Source of the DNA: Tenacibaculum sp. SZ-18
GTDB taxonomy: Bacteria > Bacteroidota > Bacteroidia > Flavobacteriales > Flavobacteriaceae
Direction of reading: 5' to 3'
NCBI RefSeq assembly: GCF_002813915.1
Contig: NZ_CP019335.1
Coordinates: 1,409,777-1,473,776 of the forward strand
Length of the DNA: 64,000 nt
The notes below the pieces were generated by a model that searched no databases, was not told where the DNA came from, and worked only from the letters and a program-made list of their open reading frames with translations. The translations under genes were made by a program, and so were the position numbers. Numbering within the stretch: position 1 is the first letter of the stretch; every line of letters begins with the position of its first letter. Shown piece after piece: positions 53,340-62,703 of this stretch.

Positions 53340-54723
53340 GAAACAAAATACCATTAAAAATGAAATCACATTATCGGGTGTAGGACTGCATACTGGTAAT
53401 GAAGTGGTAATGACATTTAAGCCAGCTCCTACGAATCATGGTTTCGCATTTAAAAGAGTAGACCTAGAGGGTGCACCAACAATTGAGGCGAAGGCTGAAT
53501 ATGTTACAGATACGCAGCGAGGAACTAATATGGAAAGGAATGGAGTACAAATTAATACTTCAGAACATGTATTAGCGGCAGCTGTAGGTCTAAATATCGA
53601 CAACTTATTAATCGAAATTAATGCATCAGAACCTCCAATTATGGATGGATCTTCAAAATATTTTATCGAAGCCTTAGAAAAAGCTGGAATTGAAGAACAA
53701 GATGCAGATGTAGAAGAGTATATAGTAAAAGAAATAATTTCCTATAAAGACGAAAGCACTGGAAGTGAAATTATCCTAATGCCTGCTGAAGAATATCAGG
53801 TTACTACTATGGTTGACTTCGGAACCAAAGTATTAGGAACACAAAATGCTACTTTGAATACTATTTCTGATTTTAAAGAAGAAATATCTTCAGCAAGAAC
53901 ATTTAGTTTCCTTCATGAGATTGAAATGCTTTTAGATCATAATCTAATTAAAGGAGGAGATTTAAATAACGCAATTGTTTATGTTGATAAAGAGCTTTCT
54001 GAAGGAACAACGGAAAAGTTGAAACAAGCTTTTAATAAAGACGACATTAAAATTAAACCTAATGGAATTTTGGATAACTTAGAATTACATTGGGCTAATG
54101 AAGCAGCAAGACATAAATTACTCGATGTAATTGGTGACTTAGCTCTAGTTGGAACACGAATTAGAGGGAAAGTTATAGCTAACAAACCAGGTCATTTAAT
54201 TAATACTACATTTGCTAAAAAATTAGCTAAAATTATTAAACAAGAGAAGAGAAATAATGTTCCTTCTTATGATTTAAATCAACCTCCCTTAATGGATATT
54301 CATCAAATTATGGATGTCTTACCTCACAGGCCACCATTCTTATTAATTGATAGAATTCTAGAATTATCTGATAAGCATGTAGTTGGTATGAAAAATGTGA
54401 CAATGAATGAAGATTTTTTTGTTGGTCACTTCCCTGGAGCGCCTGTAATGCCTGGAGTTCTTCAAATAGAAGCGATGGCTCAGGCTGGAGGAGTTTTAGT
54501 TTTGAAATCTGTGCCAGATCCAGAAAATTACTTAACTTATTTCATGAAAATAGATAAGGTAAAGTTTAAACAAAAGGTACTTCCAGGTGATACGTTAATA
54601 TTTAAAAGTGAATTAATAACGCCAATTCGAAGAGGTATTGCACATATGCAAGCTTATGCTTATGCAAACGGAAAGTTAGTTGCAGAAGCAGAATTAATGG
54701 CTCAAATAAGTAAAGTAAAATAA
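53332..54723 (+). CDS. lpxC: LpxC-FabZ fusion: UDP-3-O-acyl-GlcNAc deacetylase / 3-hydroxyacyl-ACP dehydratase
   Basis: Two activities in one 463-residue protein, the usual Bacteroidota arrangement. LpxC part (about 1-305): LSGVGLHTGNEV, zinc ligand His79 (TSEHVLAAAVG), GSSKYFIEAL, and EAARHKLLDVIGDLALVG with the other zinc ligands. FabZ part (about 318-463): LMDIHQIMDVLPHRPPFLLID, HFPGAPVMPGVLQIEAMAQ with catalytic His and Glu. LpxC commits the cell to lipid A; FabZ feeds fatty-acid elongation, so the fusion couples the two. Followed by lpxA 1 bp later. Confidence 0.98.
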   Translation: MSKKQNTIKNEITLSGVGLHTGNEVVMTFKPAPTNHGFAFKRVDLEGAPTIEAKAEYVTDTQRGTNMERNGVQINTSEHVLAAAVGLNIDNLLIEINASEPPIMDGSSKYFIEALEKAGIEEQDADVEEYIVKEIISYKDESTGSEIILMPAEEYQVTTMVDFGTKVLGTQNATLNTISDFKEEISSARTFSFLHEIEMLLDHNLIKGGDLNNAIVYVDKELSEGTTEKLKQAFNKDDIKIKPNGILDNLELHWANEAARHKLLDVIGDLALVGTRIRGKVIANKPGHLINTTFAKKLAKIIKQEKRNNVPSYDLNQPPLMDIHQIMDVLPHRPPFLLIDRILELSDKHVVGMKNVTMNEDFFVGHFPGAPVMPGVLQIEAMAQAGGVLVLKSVPDPENYLTYFMKIDKVKFKQKVLPGDTLIFKSELITPIRRGIAHMQAYAYANGKLVAEAELMAQISKVK

Positions 54724-54724
54724 T

Positions 54725-55510
54725 ATGAATCAACCTCTGGCTTACGTACATCCTCAGGCTAAAATAGCTAGAAATGTGGTAATAGAACCTTTTACAACGA
54801 TTCATGCAAATGTTGAAATTGGTTCTGGTACATGGATTGGTTCTAATGTAACCATAATGGAAGGTGCTAGAATTGGAGAAAATTGTAGAATTTTCCCTGG
54901 AGCAGTTATTTCCGCTATTCCGCAAGATTTAAAATTTAATGATGAGGAAACTATTGTCGAAATTGGAAATAATGTAACCATTAGAGAGTGTGTTACAATA
55001 AATCGTGGTACTTCTGACAGACATAAAACCGTAATTGGTGACAATTGTCTCATTATGGCATATTGCCATGTAGCTCATGATTGCATTGTTGGAAATAACT
55101 GTATATTTTCCAATAACTCAACACTTGCTGGACACGTAACCATAGGAGACAATGTTGTATTAGCAGGAATGGTTGCTGTGCATCAATTTGCATCTGTAGG
55201 TAATCATGCTTTTGTAACTGGTGGTTCATTAGTAAGAAAAGATGTACCTCCATTTGTTAAAGCTGCTAGAGAACCTTTATCTTACGTTGGTATTAATTCT
55301 ATAGGTTTAAGAAGAAGAGGGTTTACAACAGATAAAATTAGAGAGATTCAAGATATTTACAGAATATTATTCCAGAAAAACTATAATAATTCGCAAGCAA
55401 TTGCAATTATCGAAGCAGAAATGGAAGCAACTTCAGAGAGAGATGAAATTGTACAGTTCATCAAAGATTCTCACAGAGGTATAATGAAAGGATATTACAA
55501 TGCAAATTAA
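54725..55510 (+). CDS. lpxA: UDP-N-acetylglucosamine acyltransferase
   Basis: First step of lipid A synthesis: transfers 3-hydroxyacyl from ACP to UDP-GlcNAc. 261 residues. Left-handed beta-helix (about 5-185) with the catalytic His region MAYCHVAHDCIVGNNC, VAVHQFASVG and GGSLVRKDVPPFVKA, then the C-terminal helical domain (SIGLRRRGFTTDKIREI). efp follows 10 bp later. All acyltransferases of the early pathway except the later LpxB/K steps are encoded here. Confidence 0.97.
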   Translation: MNQPLAYVHPQAKIARNVVIEPFTTIHANVEIGSGTWIGSNVTIMEGARIGENCRIFPGAVISAIPQDLKFNDEETIVEIGNNVTIRECVTINRGTSDRHKTVIGDNCLIMAYCHVAHDCIVGNNCIFSNNSTLAGHVTIGDNVVLAGMVAVHQFASVGNHAFVTGGSLVRKDVPPFVKAAREPLSYVGINSIGLRRRGFTTDKIREIQDIYRILFQKNYNNSQAIAIIEAEMEATSERDEIVQFIKDSHRGIMKGYYNAN

Positions 55511-55520
55511 TCAATAAAAA

Positions 55521-56087
55521 ATGGCATCAACTTCAGATATTAAAAAAGGACTTTGTATTAAGTACAATAGTGATATATTTAAAATAATAGAATTCTTACA
55601 TGTAAAACCAGGAAAGGGACCTGCTTTCGTGAGAACTAAATTAAAAAGTGTAACAACAGGAAAAGTAATTGATAATACATTTTCTGCAGGTCACAAAATT
55701 GAAGATGTTCGTGTTGAAACTCATAAATTTCAATATTTATATGCAGAGGGAGATGATTTACATTTCATGAACACGGATGATTACAACCAAATTACTTTAC
55801 AAAGAAAAGTTGTAGATGGTTCTGAATTTATGAAAGAAGGAGAAGTAGTTACAATTTTAATTAATACGGAAGATAGCATGCCCTTATCAGTAGAGATGCC
55901 ATCTCATGTGATTTTAGAAGTAACTCATACAGAGCCTGGTGTTAAAGGAAATACAGCAACAAATGCAACAAAACCTGCGACAGTTGAAACTGGAGCTAGA
56001 GTTAATGTTCCTTTATTTATTAATGAAGGAGATAAAATTAAAATTGATACTGAAAAAGGAGCGTATTCAGAGAGAATAAAAGCGTAA
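55521..56087 (+). CDS. efp: Elongation factor P
   Basis: Relieves ribosome stalling at proline runs. 188 residues, three beta-barrel domains. Domain I contains VKPGKGPAFVRTKLKS, whose loop carries the residue that is modified in some bacteria (Lys in PGKGP here). The C-terminal domain ends with the family signature VPLFINEGDKIKIDTEKGAYSER. The position inside the lipid A operon is a conserved arrangement in flavobacteria. A terminator follows. Confidence 0.97.
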   Translation: MASTSDIKKGLCIKYNSDIFKIIEFLHVKPGKGPAFVRTKLKSVTTGKVIDNTFSAGHKIEDVRVETHKFQYLYAEGDDLHFMNTDDYNQITLQRKVVDGSEFMKEGEVVTILINTEDSMPLSVEMPSHVILEVTHTEPGVKGNTATNATKPATVETGARVNVPLFINEGDKIKIDTEKGAYSERIKA

Positions 56088-56103
56088 CTTTTTAAAATAG
56101 TAA

Positions 56104-56126
56104 ATCCCGCTTTAGCGGGATTTTTT
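56104..56126 (+). terminator. Terminator between efp and the second lpxD
   Basis: ATCCCGC / GCGGGAT stem with a TTTA loop and T-run ending 5 bp before the ATG of the next gene. Confidence 0.9.
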
Positions 56127-56131
56127 ATGTC

Positions 56132-57052
56132 ATGAAATTTAAAACGATACAAACACTAAAGCAAATTTCAGAACTTCTTGGATTACATTATGTTGGAAAT
56201 CCGAACTTTGAAATCACAGGAATCAATGAAATCCATGTCGTAGAAGAAGGAGAGATTGTATTTGTAGATCATCCTAAATATTACGATAAGGCATTAAATT
56301 CAAAGGCAACTACTATATTAATCAATAAGGAAGTTGAGTGTCCAGAAGGAAAAACATTATTAATTTCTGAAGATCCATTTAGAGATTTTAATAGAATAAC
56401 AAAACATTTCAATCCATTTATAGCTTCTAAAAATAGTATTGCCGATTCAGCAATAATTGGGGAGAATACAATTATTCAACCAAATGTTTTTATTGGTGAA
56501 AATGTGAAAATTGGTAAAAATTGTATTATTCATGCTAATGTTTCCATTAATAATGATATTGTAATTGGTAATAATGTCACGATACACTCAAATACGGTTC
56601 TAGGAAGTAACGCATTCTATTATAAGAAAAGATCAGAAGGTTTTGATACCTTAATTTCTGGAGGTAGAGTTGTGATAGAAGATAATGTAGATTTAGGAGC
56701 TTCTTGTACTATTGATAGAGGAGTTACAGGAGACACGACAATTGGAGAGGGAACGAAAATTGATAATCAAGTTCATGTTGGTCATGATACAATTATTGGT
56801 AAAAAATGTTTAATTGCAGCACAAACAGGAATTGCTGGTTGTACTGTAATAGAAGATGAAGTAACCATTTGGGGGCAGGTAGGAATAGTGAGCGGATTAA
56901 GAATTGAAAAAGGAACAGTTCTTATGGCGCAAACAGGTGTGATGAAATCACTTAAAAAGGGAATTTATTTCGGGACACCACAAGAAGAATATCGACAAAA
57001 AATGCGAGAAATCGTCCATGTTAAAAACGAAGTAAAGAAAGATAAAAAGTAA
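56132..57052 (+). CDS. Second LpxD-like acyltransferase
   Basis: A 306-residue paralogue of LpxD. N-terminal domain ([24 protein letters not shown]), then hexapeptide repeats (about 105-280), with a His in [13 protein letters not shown] at the expected catalytic place. It is 40 residues shorter than LpxD at 52299, lacking part of the C-terminal helices. It may acylate a different substrate, or a different position or chain length on lipid A; not known. The strong terminator hairpin ends only 5 bp before its start codon, so translation must begin within a read-through or terminator-overlapping transcript. Confidence 0.88.
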   Translation: MKFKTIQTLKQISELLGLHYVGNPNFEITGINEIHVVEEGEIVFVDHPKYYDKALNSKATTILINKEVECPEGKTLLISEDPFRDFNRITKHFNPFIASKNSIADSAIIGENTIIQPNVFIGENVKIGKNCIIHANVSINNDIVIGNNVTIHSNTVLGSNAFYYKKRSEGFDTLISGGRVVIEDNVDLGASCTIDRGVTGDTTIGEGTKIDNQVHVGHDTIIGKKCLIAAQTGIAGCTVIEDEVTIWGQVGIVSGLRIEKGTVLMAQTGVMKSLKKGIYFGTPQEEYRQKMREIVHVKNEVKKDKK

Positions 57053-57086
57053 CAATAATTTAATTGGTTAAACTCAATTAAAAAAC

Positions 57087-57094
57087 TATTTTTG
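57087..57094 (+). promoter_or_regulatory. -7 box upstream of sucD
   Basis: TATTTTTG matches TAnnTTTG, 27 bp before the ATG; TTGG at 57064-57067 lies 19 bp upstream as a partial -33 match. Confidence 0.55.
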
Positions 57095-57121
57095 CTACAC
57101 TATAAAATAAAAAACAAACCG

Positions 57122-57997
57122 ATGAGCGTTTTAGTAAATAAAGATTCAAAAATTATTGTACAAGGTTTTACAGGAGGTGAAGGTACTTTCCATGCCGGTC
57201 AAATGATTGATTACGGTACTAACATTGTTGGTGGTGTAACACCAGGTAAAGGCGGACAAGAACACCTAGGAAAACCTGTATTTAATACTGTTGATGAAGC
57301 AGTGCATAAAGCAGGAGCAGATACATCTATTATTTTTGTACCACCAGCATTTGCAGCTGATGCAATTATGGAGTCTGCTGAGGCAGGAATCAAAGTAATT
57401 ATTTGTATTACTGAAGGAATTCCTACTGCAGATATGGTAAAAGTGAAATCTTATATTGATGCTAAAGAAGATTGTACTTTAGTTGGACCTAACTGTCCAG
57501 GAGTTATTACTCCAGAAGAAGCTAAAGTTGGAATTATGCCAGGATTTATCTTCAAAAAAGGTAAAGTAGGTATTGTTTCTAAATCAGGAACTTTAACGTA
57601 TGAAGCTGCTGACCAGGTAGTAAAACAAGGTTACGGTATTACTACTGCAATTGGTATTGGTGGAGATCCAATTATTGGAACCACTACTAAAGAAGCTGTA
57701 GAGTTATTAATGAATGACGAAGAGACTGAAGCAATCGTAATGATTGGAGAAATCGGTGGTCAATTAGAAGCTGAAGCTGCTCGTTGGATCAAAGCTGACG
57801 GAAATCGTAAGCCAGTTGTTGGATTTATTGCTGGTCAAACCGCACCTGCTGGTAGAACAATGGGACATGCTGGAGCAATCGTTGGAGGAGCTGATGATAC
57901 TGCTCAAGCAAAAATGAAGATTTTAGCAGAAAATGGAGTTCACGTCGTTGAATCACCAGCTAAAATAGGAGAGATGGTAGCAAAGGTTTTAGGATAA
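57122..57997 (+). CDS. sucD: Succinyl-CoA synthetase alpha subunit
   Basis: TCA-cycle enzyme: converts succinyl-CoA to succinate with substrate-level ATP/GTP synthesis. 291 residues from ATG 57122 ([18 protein letters not shown]). The CoA-binding Rossmann domain leads into the ligase domain; the phosphorylated His is in GHAGAIVGG near residue 245, and [13 protein letters not shown] and GIGGDPIIG are present. The partner subunit SucC is not encoded here, which is usual when the subunit genes are split in this group. Confidence 0.97.
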   Translation: MSVLVNKDSKIIVQGFTGGEGTFHAGQMIDYGTNIVGGVTPGKGGQEHLGKPVFNTVDEAVHKAGADTSIIFVPPAFAADAIMESAEAGIKVIICITEGIPTADMVKVKSYIDAKEDCTLVGPNCPGVITPEEAKVGIMPGFIFKKGKVGIVSKSGTLTYEAADQVVKQGYGITTAIGIGGDPIIGTTTKEAVELLMNDEETEAIVMIGEIGGQLEAEAARWIKADGNRKPVVGFIAGQTAPAGRTMGHAGAIVGGADDTAQAKMKILAENGVHVVESPAKIGEMVAKVLG

Positions 57998-58024
57998 GCC
58001 ATTTAAATATTTATACATAACATT

Positions 58025-58055
58025 AATTCCCGTTTTTTAGCGGGAATTCTTTTTA
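58025..58055 (+). terminator. sucD terminator
   Basis: AATTCCCG / CGGGAATT stem followed by CTTTTT; its T-run merges into the TATATTTA box preceding fabG. Confidence 0.88.
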
Positions 58056-58081
58056 TATTTACAAACAACTAATTAAATAAA

Positions 58082-58828
58082 ATGAAACTTTTAGAAAATA
58101 AAACAGCTATAGTTACTGGTGCCACTAGGGGAATCGGTAGAGGAATAGCGTTAGAGTTTGCGAAACAAGGAGCTAACGTAGCTTTTACCTACAGTTCATC
58201 TGTAGATGCTGCAAAATCTTTAGAAAACGAATTAATTGAGTTAGGTGTAAAAGCTAAAGGATTTCAATCGAATGCAGCTGATTTTGATGCAGCCCAAGAT
58301 TTAGCTAAAAGCGTACTAGAAGAGTTCGGAACGATTGACGTTTTAGTAAATAATGCAGGAATCACAAAGGATAATTTATTAATGAGAATTTCTGAAGATG
58401 ATTTTGATAAAGTTATTGAAGTAAACTTAAAATCTGTTTTTAACTTAACAAAGGCAGTAATCCGTCCAATGATGAAACAACGTAAGGGTTCAATAATTAA
58501 TATGAGTTCTGTTGTTGGGTTAAAAGGAAATGCAGGGCAAGCGAATTATGCAGCTTCTAAAGCAGGAATTCTTGGATTTTCTAAATCTGTTGCTTTAGAA
58601 TTAGGTTCAAGAAATATTCGTAGTAACGTAGTTGCTCCTGGTTTTATTGAAACAGAAATGACTGCTAAACTCGACGAGAAAGTAGTTGAAGGTTGGAGAA
58701 ATGAAATTCCTTTAAAACGTGGAGGAACTCCCGAAGATATTGCAAATGCATGTGTGTTTTTAGCTTCTGATATGAGTGCTTACATCACAGGTCAAACATT
58801 ATCTGTTGACGGAGGAATGCTCACTTAA
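58082..58828 (+). CDS. fabG: 3-oxoacyl-ACP reductase
   Basis: Reduces 3-ketoacyl-ACP with NADPH in fatty-acid elongation. 248 residues. VTGATRGIGRGIA cofactor loop, NNAGITKDNLLMR, and the catalytic Ser/Tyr/Lys in MSSVVGLKGNAGQANYAASKAG. C-terminal ITGQTLSVDGGM is FabG-specific. A weak promoter box TATATTTA lies 20 bp upstream. It complements FabZ encoded 3.5 kb upstream. Confidence 0.96.
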   Translation: MKLLENKTAIVTGATRGIGRGIALEFAKQGANVAFTYSSSVDAAKSLENELIELGVKAKGFQSNAADFDAAQDLAKSVLEEFGTIDVLVNNAGITKDNLLMRISEDDFDKVIEVNLKSVFNLTKAVIRPMMKQRKGSIINMSSVVGLKGNAGQANYAASKAGILGFSKSVALELGSRNIRSNVVAPGFIETEMTAKLDEKVVEGWRNEIPLKRGGTPEDIANACVFLASDMSAYITGQTLSVDGGMLT

Positions 58829-58852
58829 AAAGCAAAAAAGTTAAATATATAG

Positions 58853-58888
58853 AAAAAAACATTGTCATTCTTGATGGTGTTTTTTTTA
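58853..58888. terminator. Bidirectional terminator between fabG and the receptor gene
   Basis: A-run, imperfect stem ACATTGTCA / TGATGGTGT, T-run; usable by both convergent genes. Confidence 0.7.
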
Positions 58889-58899
58889 TGCACTATACA

Positions 58900-61212
58900 T
58901 TAGAAATAAATTCTGAAACTTACATTTGGTGTAATGCGCAAAGAAGTATTTTCAATTTGATTTATTTGATTATTGTCTAAATCAAAATAAGTATTTAAAA
59001 TGTTTCTTTTATCTAAAACACTCCACACCGAAACACCTGAGGAAGCACGAGTATTTCCTATCTTAAATTGATATTGTAATGAAGCGTCAAATCGTAAATA
59101 ATCATCTAAACGTGAGCTATTTGGATTATCATAATTGATTGTTCTAATAATCGAATTATCTGATTGCAATGGTTTGGTATATGGTCTACCGGTATGCCAA
59201 TTTAACCCTAGAGCAACTTTAATATCATTGTAAGTATAATTTGCTGCAATATTTATAACACTTCGAACATCTACATTATTTGGGAAGCTTTCTGCATTAT
59301 TTAAACTAGCAAACTCATAATTGTTTACATTATAACTGTAACTAATCCAGGTATTAAAATTTTGAAATCGTTTGTTAATTAGAAAGTCAAAACCTTTAAC
59401 GTTAAAGTTTCCAATATCATTTACAAATTGAAACTGATTTTGAAATCCTTGACTTCTCGCACTAATATCATTGACATTTTTTAAATAAAATTCACCACTT
59501 ATAAGAAAATCATTTTTTTTATAAAAAACACCTATACTAGCTTGTTTACTTGTTATTAATGGGATTTCGTTATCGTTTGCTAAAACCCAACGTCTTTTTT
59601 CAATCCCAAGAAAATCTTCCTGTAAATCAATAATTTGTGATACAGATTGGCTTTTAAGTTCTCCTGTAATTAATAAATTGAAATTATTTACAAACTTATA
59701 ATTAAAGGTGATTCTAGGTTCTAGAGAGAACTTGTTAAACTTTTCAAAATAAGTCAATCGTGCTCCTGTTTTAAGCTGAATTCTGTCTGTTGTATAATTA
59801 AATTGACCATATAAAGCGTGAGATAGTAAAACTTGCTTTATATATCTTCTAAACTCTGGTTTATCAACATCTTCTAAATTACTAATTGCAACTTGTGAGA
59901 ACTGATAACCAGAAAGAAAAGAGGCTGATTTATTGAAATTATATCTAGCATCGATCTTTATACCATTATCTTGAACAATATTCTCTTGAATTAAGTTCTG
60001 ATCGTTTAATATATCAGCATTGCTTGATGATAAATCGTAGTGAGTGAAATATTTCTGAGCTGAAACTTTAAAATCATCATGAATTTGTTTTTCATAAGTA
60101 ATTCCAGATGTAAAACTTTGTTGATTCAATTTACTGCTTACTTCTAAATCTCCAGTTGATCCTGTTAATTTTTGATTATAAGATAAATCATTTTCAATAT
60201 TAAGAAATACTAATTTAAGTTTATCGTCTTTGCTAATATCCCAAATAAACTTGCTGTAAATATCATGGAATTTAAAGTTTTCATCCTTCACTAGTACGCT
60301 ATTATTATTTAGCAATGCACTTAAATTAGAATCTTGAAAAGCACGCTTAAAGTACTGATTATACGTAGGAGTTTTAATGAAATCTGTGACAGATCTTCTT
60401 GCAGCAATTTGAATTTCTGTTGTTTGTGAGAGTGGAATTCTAGACATAATATCAACATTGATCATATTGATTCCGAATTGTGTTTTTGTTTCTTCACTAA
60501 CATTATCAGGCAATTTCATGTCAATCACACTCGAAATACTTTCTCCATATTTTGAACTACTTCCACTTTTAGAAAGATTAATATCGTAATCTAAATACGG
60601 ATTAAATGCAGAAATTAAGCCGAAAAAATGACCAGATTTATACATGCGTATTCCATCAAAAAAAATTAGATTTTGATCGTGAGTTCCACCGCGAATATTG
60701 ATATTGGAAATACTTTCATCTACAGTAATTACACCTGGGAATGAGTTTATTATTTGTAGAACATCTGGTTCAATTAAACCAGGTAGTATTCCTAGTTTAT
60801 CTGTTTCTAAATCAATTGATCCATCGGAGTTTTTACTAATTCCAGAAGTCAAATAACCTTGAACTAAAACTTCATCAAGAGGTTCAAATTCGATGAAGTT
60901 ACGTTTTGATTTTTGCTGTTTTGTGTTTCTGATTACAAATGTAGAGTCGTTTAATTTTTCGAATTGAAGCTTTGTATTTTCTCTTATGAAAGACAGAGCT
61001 TTCGAAAGTGAAATATTCTCTTTTGGAAGCTTTAAGTACTTGTTCTTTATTGTATTATCAGCGTACGAAAAACTAATTTCATACCTCTTTTGAAGTACTA
61101 CTAAAACCTCACGGAGCGGAATTTTATCCTGTGTTTGTCGCTGAGGAAAAGAAGTAAAGAAGTTGAAAATCAGTAGATAAAGCAATAAAAACAGTCTACT
61201 TTTTAGGTTCAC
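58900..61212 (-). CDS. TonB-dependent outer-membrane receptor with STN signalling domain
   Basis: A 770-residue outer-membrane transporter. Signal peptide 1-23; STN (secretin/TonB short N-terminal) domain at about 27-100 (LREVLVVLQKRYEISFSYADN), which contacts the FecR C-terminus; plug domain at about 120-235 (NIRGGTHDQNLIFFDGIRMYKSGHF; GESISSVIDMKLPD); 22-strand barrel to residue 770, ending with the aromatic RIYF. There is no CarboxypepD-like domain between STN and plug. The ligand is unknown. Next to fecR and the sigma gene it forms a FecA-like transducer. Its start overlaps fecR by 17 bp. Confidence 0.92.
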   Translation of the reverse strand: MNLKSRLFLLLYLLIFNFFTSFPQRQTQDKIPLREVLVVLQKRYEISFSYADNTIKNKYLKLPKENISLSKALSFIRENTKLQFEKLNDSTFVIRNTKQQKSKRNFIEFEPLDEVLVQGYLTSGISKNSDGSIDLETDKLGILPGLIEPDVLQIINSFPGVITVDESISNINIRGGTHDQNLIFFDGIRMYKSGHFFGLISAFNPYLDYDINLSKSGSSSKYGESISSVIDMKLPDNVSEETKTQFGINMINVDIMSRIPLSQTTEIQIAARRSVTDFIKTPTYNQYFKRAFQDSNLSALLNNNSVLVKDENFKFHDIYSKFIWDISKDDKLKLVFLNIENDLSYNQKLTGSTGDLEVSSKLNQQSFTSGITYEKQIHDDFKVSAQKYFTHYDLSSSNADILNDQNLIQENIVQDNGIKIDARYNFNKSASFLSGYQFSQVAISNLEDVDKPEFRRYIKQVLLSHALYGQFNYTTDRIQLKTGARLTYFEKFNKFSLEPRITFNYKFVNNFNLLITGELKSQSVSQIIDLQEDFLGIEKRRWVLANDNEIPLITSKQASIGVFYKKNDFLISGEFYLKNVNDISARSQGFQNQFQFVNDIGNFNVKGFDFLINKRFQNFNTWISYSYNVNNYEFASLNNAESFPNNVDVRSVINIAANYTYNDIKVALGLNWHTGRPYTKPLQSDNSIIRTINYDNPNSSRLDDYLRFDASLQYQFKIGNTRASSGVSVWSVLDKRNILNTYFDLDNNQINQIENTSLRITPNVSFRIYF

Positions 61213-62089
61213 CTTTTAATATTATAGTATTGTTGTTTTGTTCAGAAACTAAATTGAATGGTAATGTTAATGCTTTTAGAGCTGTTTCAATATCATTATG
61301 AATAAATTTACCAGTAAAAAGGAGGGAAGTATCCATATTTTTAACTTTAACTTTCACATCATATTGCCTTTCAAATTCTTGTAAAACTTTAATAAAAGGT
61401 TCACTTGTAAAACTACTTTCATTATTAATCCAACTTGGAGCACTAGTATTTATTTTGTTACTAATTACTTTACCTGATTTGAAATAATCACCTGGTGCTA
61501 AGATTTCTGAAATATTATTAGATTCAATTAATACGGAACCTTCATAACAAATAACTTCAAAATCATTGTTTCTATTTTTAACGTTAAACTCTGTACCTAA
61601 AACAGTTACAGTTCCATTACTGGTATGCACATTAAACTTGGATCCTTTAGCAACTTTGAAAAATGCCTCTCCTTTTAAAGATACTTCTCGACTCTGTTTC
61701 CATGTTTTCTCATTAAAAGAAATTGAAGAAAGTGCATTAATTCTTACTTCAGAATTATCAGGTAGTTTTGCATTTATTTTGTTAGCAGCTTGTGCATTAA
61801 TCCTGGTGTCGTTGTCTTTAAAAAAGTAAAACAAACTAAATCCAATAACAAAAATCGCTGCTATTTTACTTATAAAATTAAACGAAATTAATTTACCTTT
61901 TTTCGATTGTTTAGTCGCCACAATATTTTCAAGTACTCCATCTGATTTATAATCAGGAGCCTTAAATTGTTTTAATTTATCCGAAAGTTGAATCAATTCA
62001 TTATAATCCTCAAGAGCTTCAAATAGTTTTTGCTCTTCTGGATTTAAGTTATCATCCAACCATTTTTTTATCAATTCTGATTTCTCCAT
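61196..62089 (-). CDS. FecR-type anti-sigma factor
   Basis: A 297-residue membrane-spanning regulator; ATG 62089 is preferred over TTG 62101. Cytoplasmic N-terminus (MEKSELIKKWLDDNLNPEEQKLFEALEDY) binds the sigma factor, one transmembrane helix at about 80-97 (ISKIAAIFVIGFSLFYF), then the periplasmic FecR domain at about 110-205 (INAKLPDNSEVRINALSSISFNEKTW; VSLKGEAFFKVA) and DUF4974 at about 220-295 (FIKVLQEFERQYDVKV), which meets the receptor STN domain. It controls the ECF sigma factor encoded upstream. A candidate ECF promoter lies in the 54-bp gap between the two genes. Confidence 0.93.
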   Translation of the reverse strand: MEKSELIKKWLDDNLNPEEQKLFEALEDYNELIQLSDKLKQFKAPDYKSDGVLENIVATKQSKKGKLISFNFISKIAAIFVIGFSLFYFFKDNDTRINAQAANKINAKLPDNSEVRINALSSISFNEKTWKQSREVSLKGEAFFKVAKGSKFNVHTSNGTVTVLGTEFNVKNRNNDFEVICYEGSVLIESNNISEILAPGDYFKSGKVISNKINTSAPSWINNESSFTSEPFIKVLQEFERQYDVKVKVKNMDTSLLFTGKFIHNDIETALKALTLPFNLVSEQNNNTIILKGEPKK

Positions 62090-62107
62090 AATAACGCTCA
62101 AAAATAT

Positions 62108-62136
62108 AACAGGTTAGTTTCTAAAATTCCTACCCT
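62108..62136 (-). promoter_or_regulatory. Candidate ECF-sigma promoter of fecR-tonB
   Basis: On the minus strand AGGGTAGGAATTTT (62136 down to 62123) is followed after 11 nt by TGTT (62111-62108), 18 bp before the fecR ATG. The same motif pair with the same spacing occurs at 62704-62732 before the divergent lipoprotein gene. GGAA-type -35 elements are usual for ECF sigma factors. Confidence 0.72.
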
Positions 62137-62143
62137 TATATTA

Positions 62144-62659
62144 TTATAATTCTTTTATATCTTCTCTTAATTTCTTCAAAGCCCCGTAAATTCTCTTCTC
62201 AACGGCTTTTACAGATATCCCTAAAATCTCAGCAATTTCCTTAAAACGCTTGCCTTCAATACGATTCATCATAAACGCAACACGTTGTGCTTCAGTTAAA
62301 TTAGAAAGCGCATTTTGTGTTTTATCTAAGTATTCATTTTCCTCCATAACGAATTCAGGAGATTCGTTGGTATGACTTTTTTGGGGAATTTCAGCATATT
62401 TTAATTTTACTTTTTCATGATTAGCCTGATTAATCATCAAATTATTAGCTGTAGTATATAAAAAACTCTTCGCTTTGTCTGGGGTAATTTTATGACAGTT
62501 TTGCCAAACTTTTAAAAATGCCTCTTGTACCTTATCTTCGGGATTCAATTTTTCTCCAAACTTATAATAGAGGAAAGTATAAAGTGATTTAGAGTATTTA
62601 TTAAAGAAAGACGAGAAAAGTGTTTCATTACAAATGTCTTTGTCTATAGGTTTTTCCAT
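62144..62659 (-). CDS. ECF RNA polymerase sigma factor (FecI-like)
   Basis: A 171-residue sigma-70 family factor of the extracytoplasmic type. Region 2 at about 15-80 (NKYSKSLYTFLYYKFG; EDKVQEAFLKVWQNC) and region 4 at about 112-165 (LTEAQRVAFMMNRIEGKRFKEIAEILGISVKAVEKRI, a helix-turn-helix). Held by the FecR anti-sigma factor until the receptor signals. Translated upstream of fecR and separated from it by 54 bp that contain a candidate promoter, so fecR-tonB can also be transcribed on their own. Confidence 0.94.
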   Translation of the reverse strand: MEKPIDKDICNETLFSSFFNKYSKSLYTFLYYKFGEKLNPEDKVQEAFLKVWQNCHKITPDKAKSFLYTTANNLMINQANHEKVKLKYAEIPQKSHTNESPEFVMEENEYLDKTQNALSNLTEAQRVAFMMNRIEGKRFKEIAEILGISVKAVEKRIYGALKKLREDIKEL

Positions 62660-62703
62660 TAAAATTTTAAAAATTTCTCTAAAATTAAAAAAAAATGAAT
62701 AGC

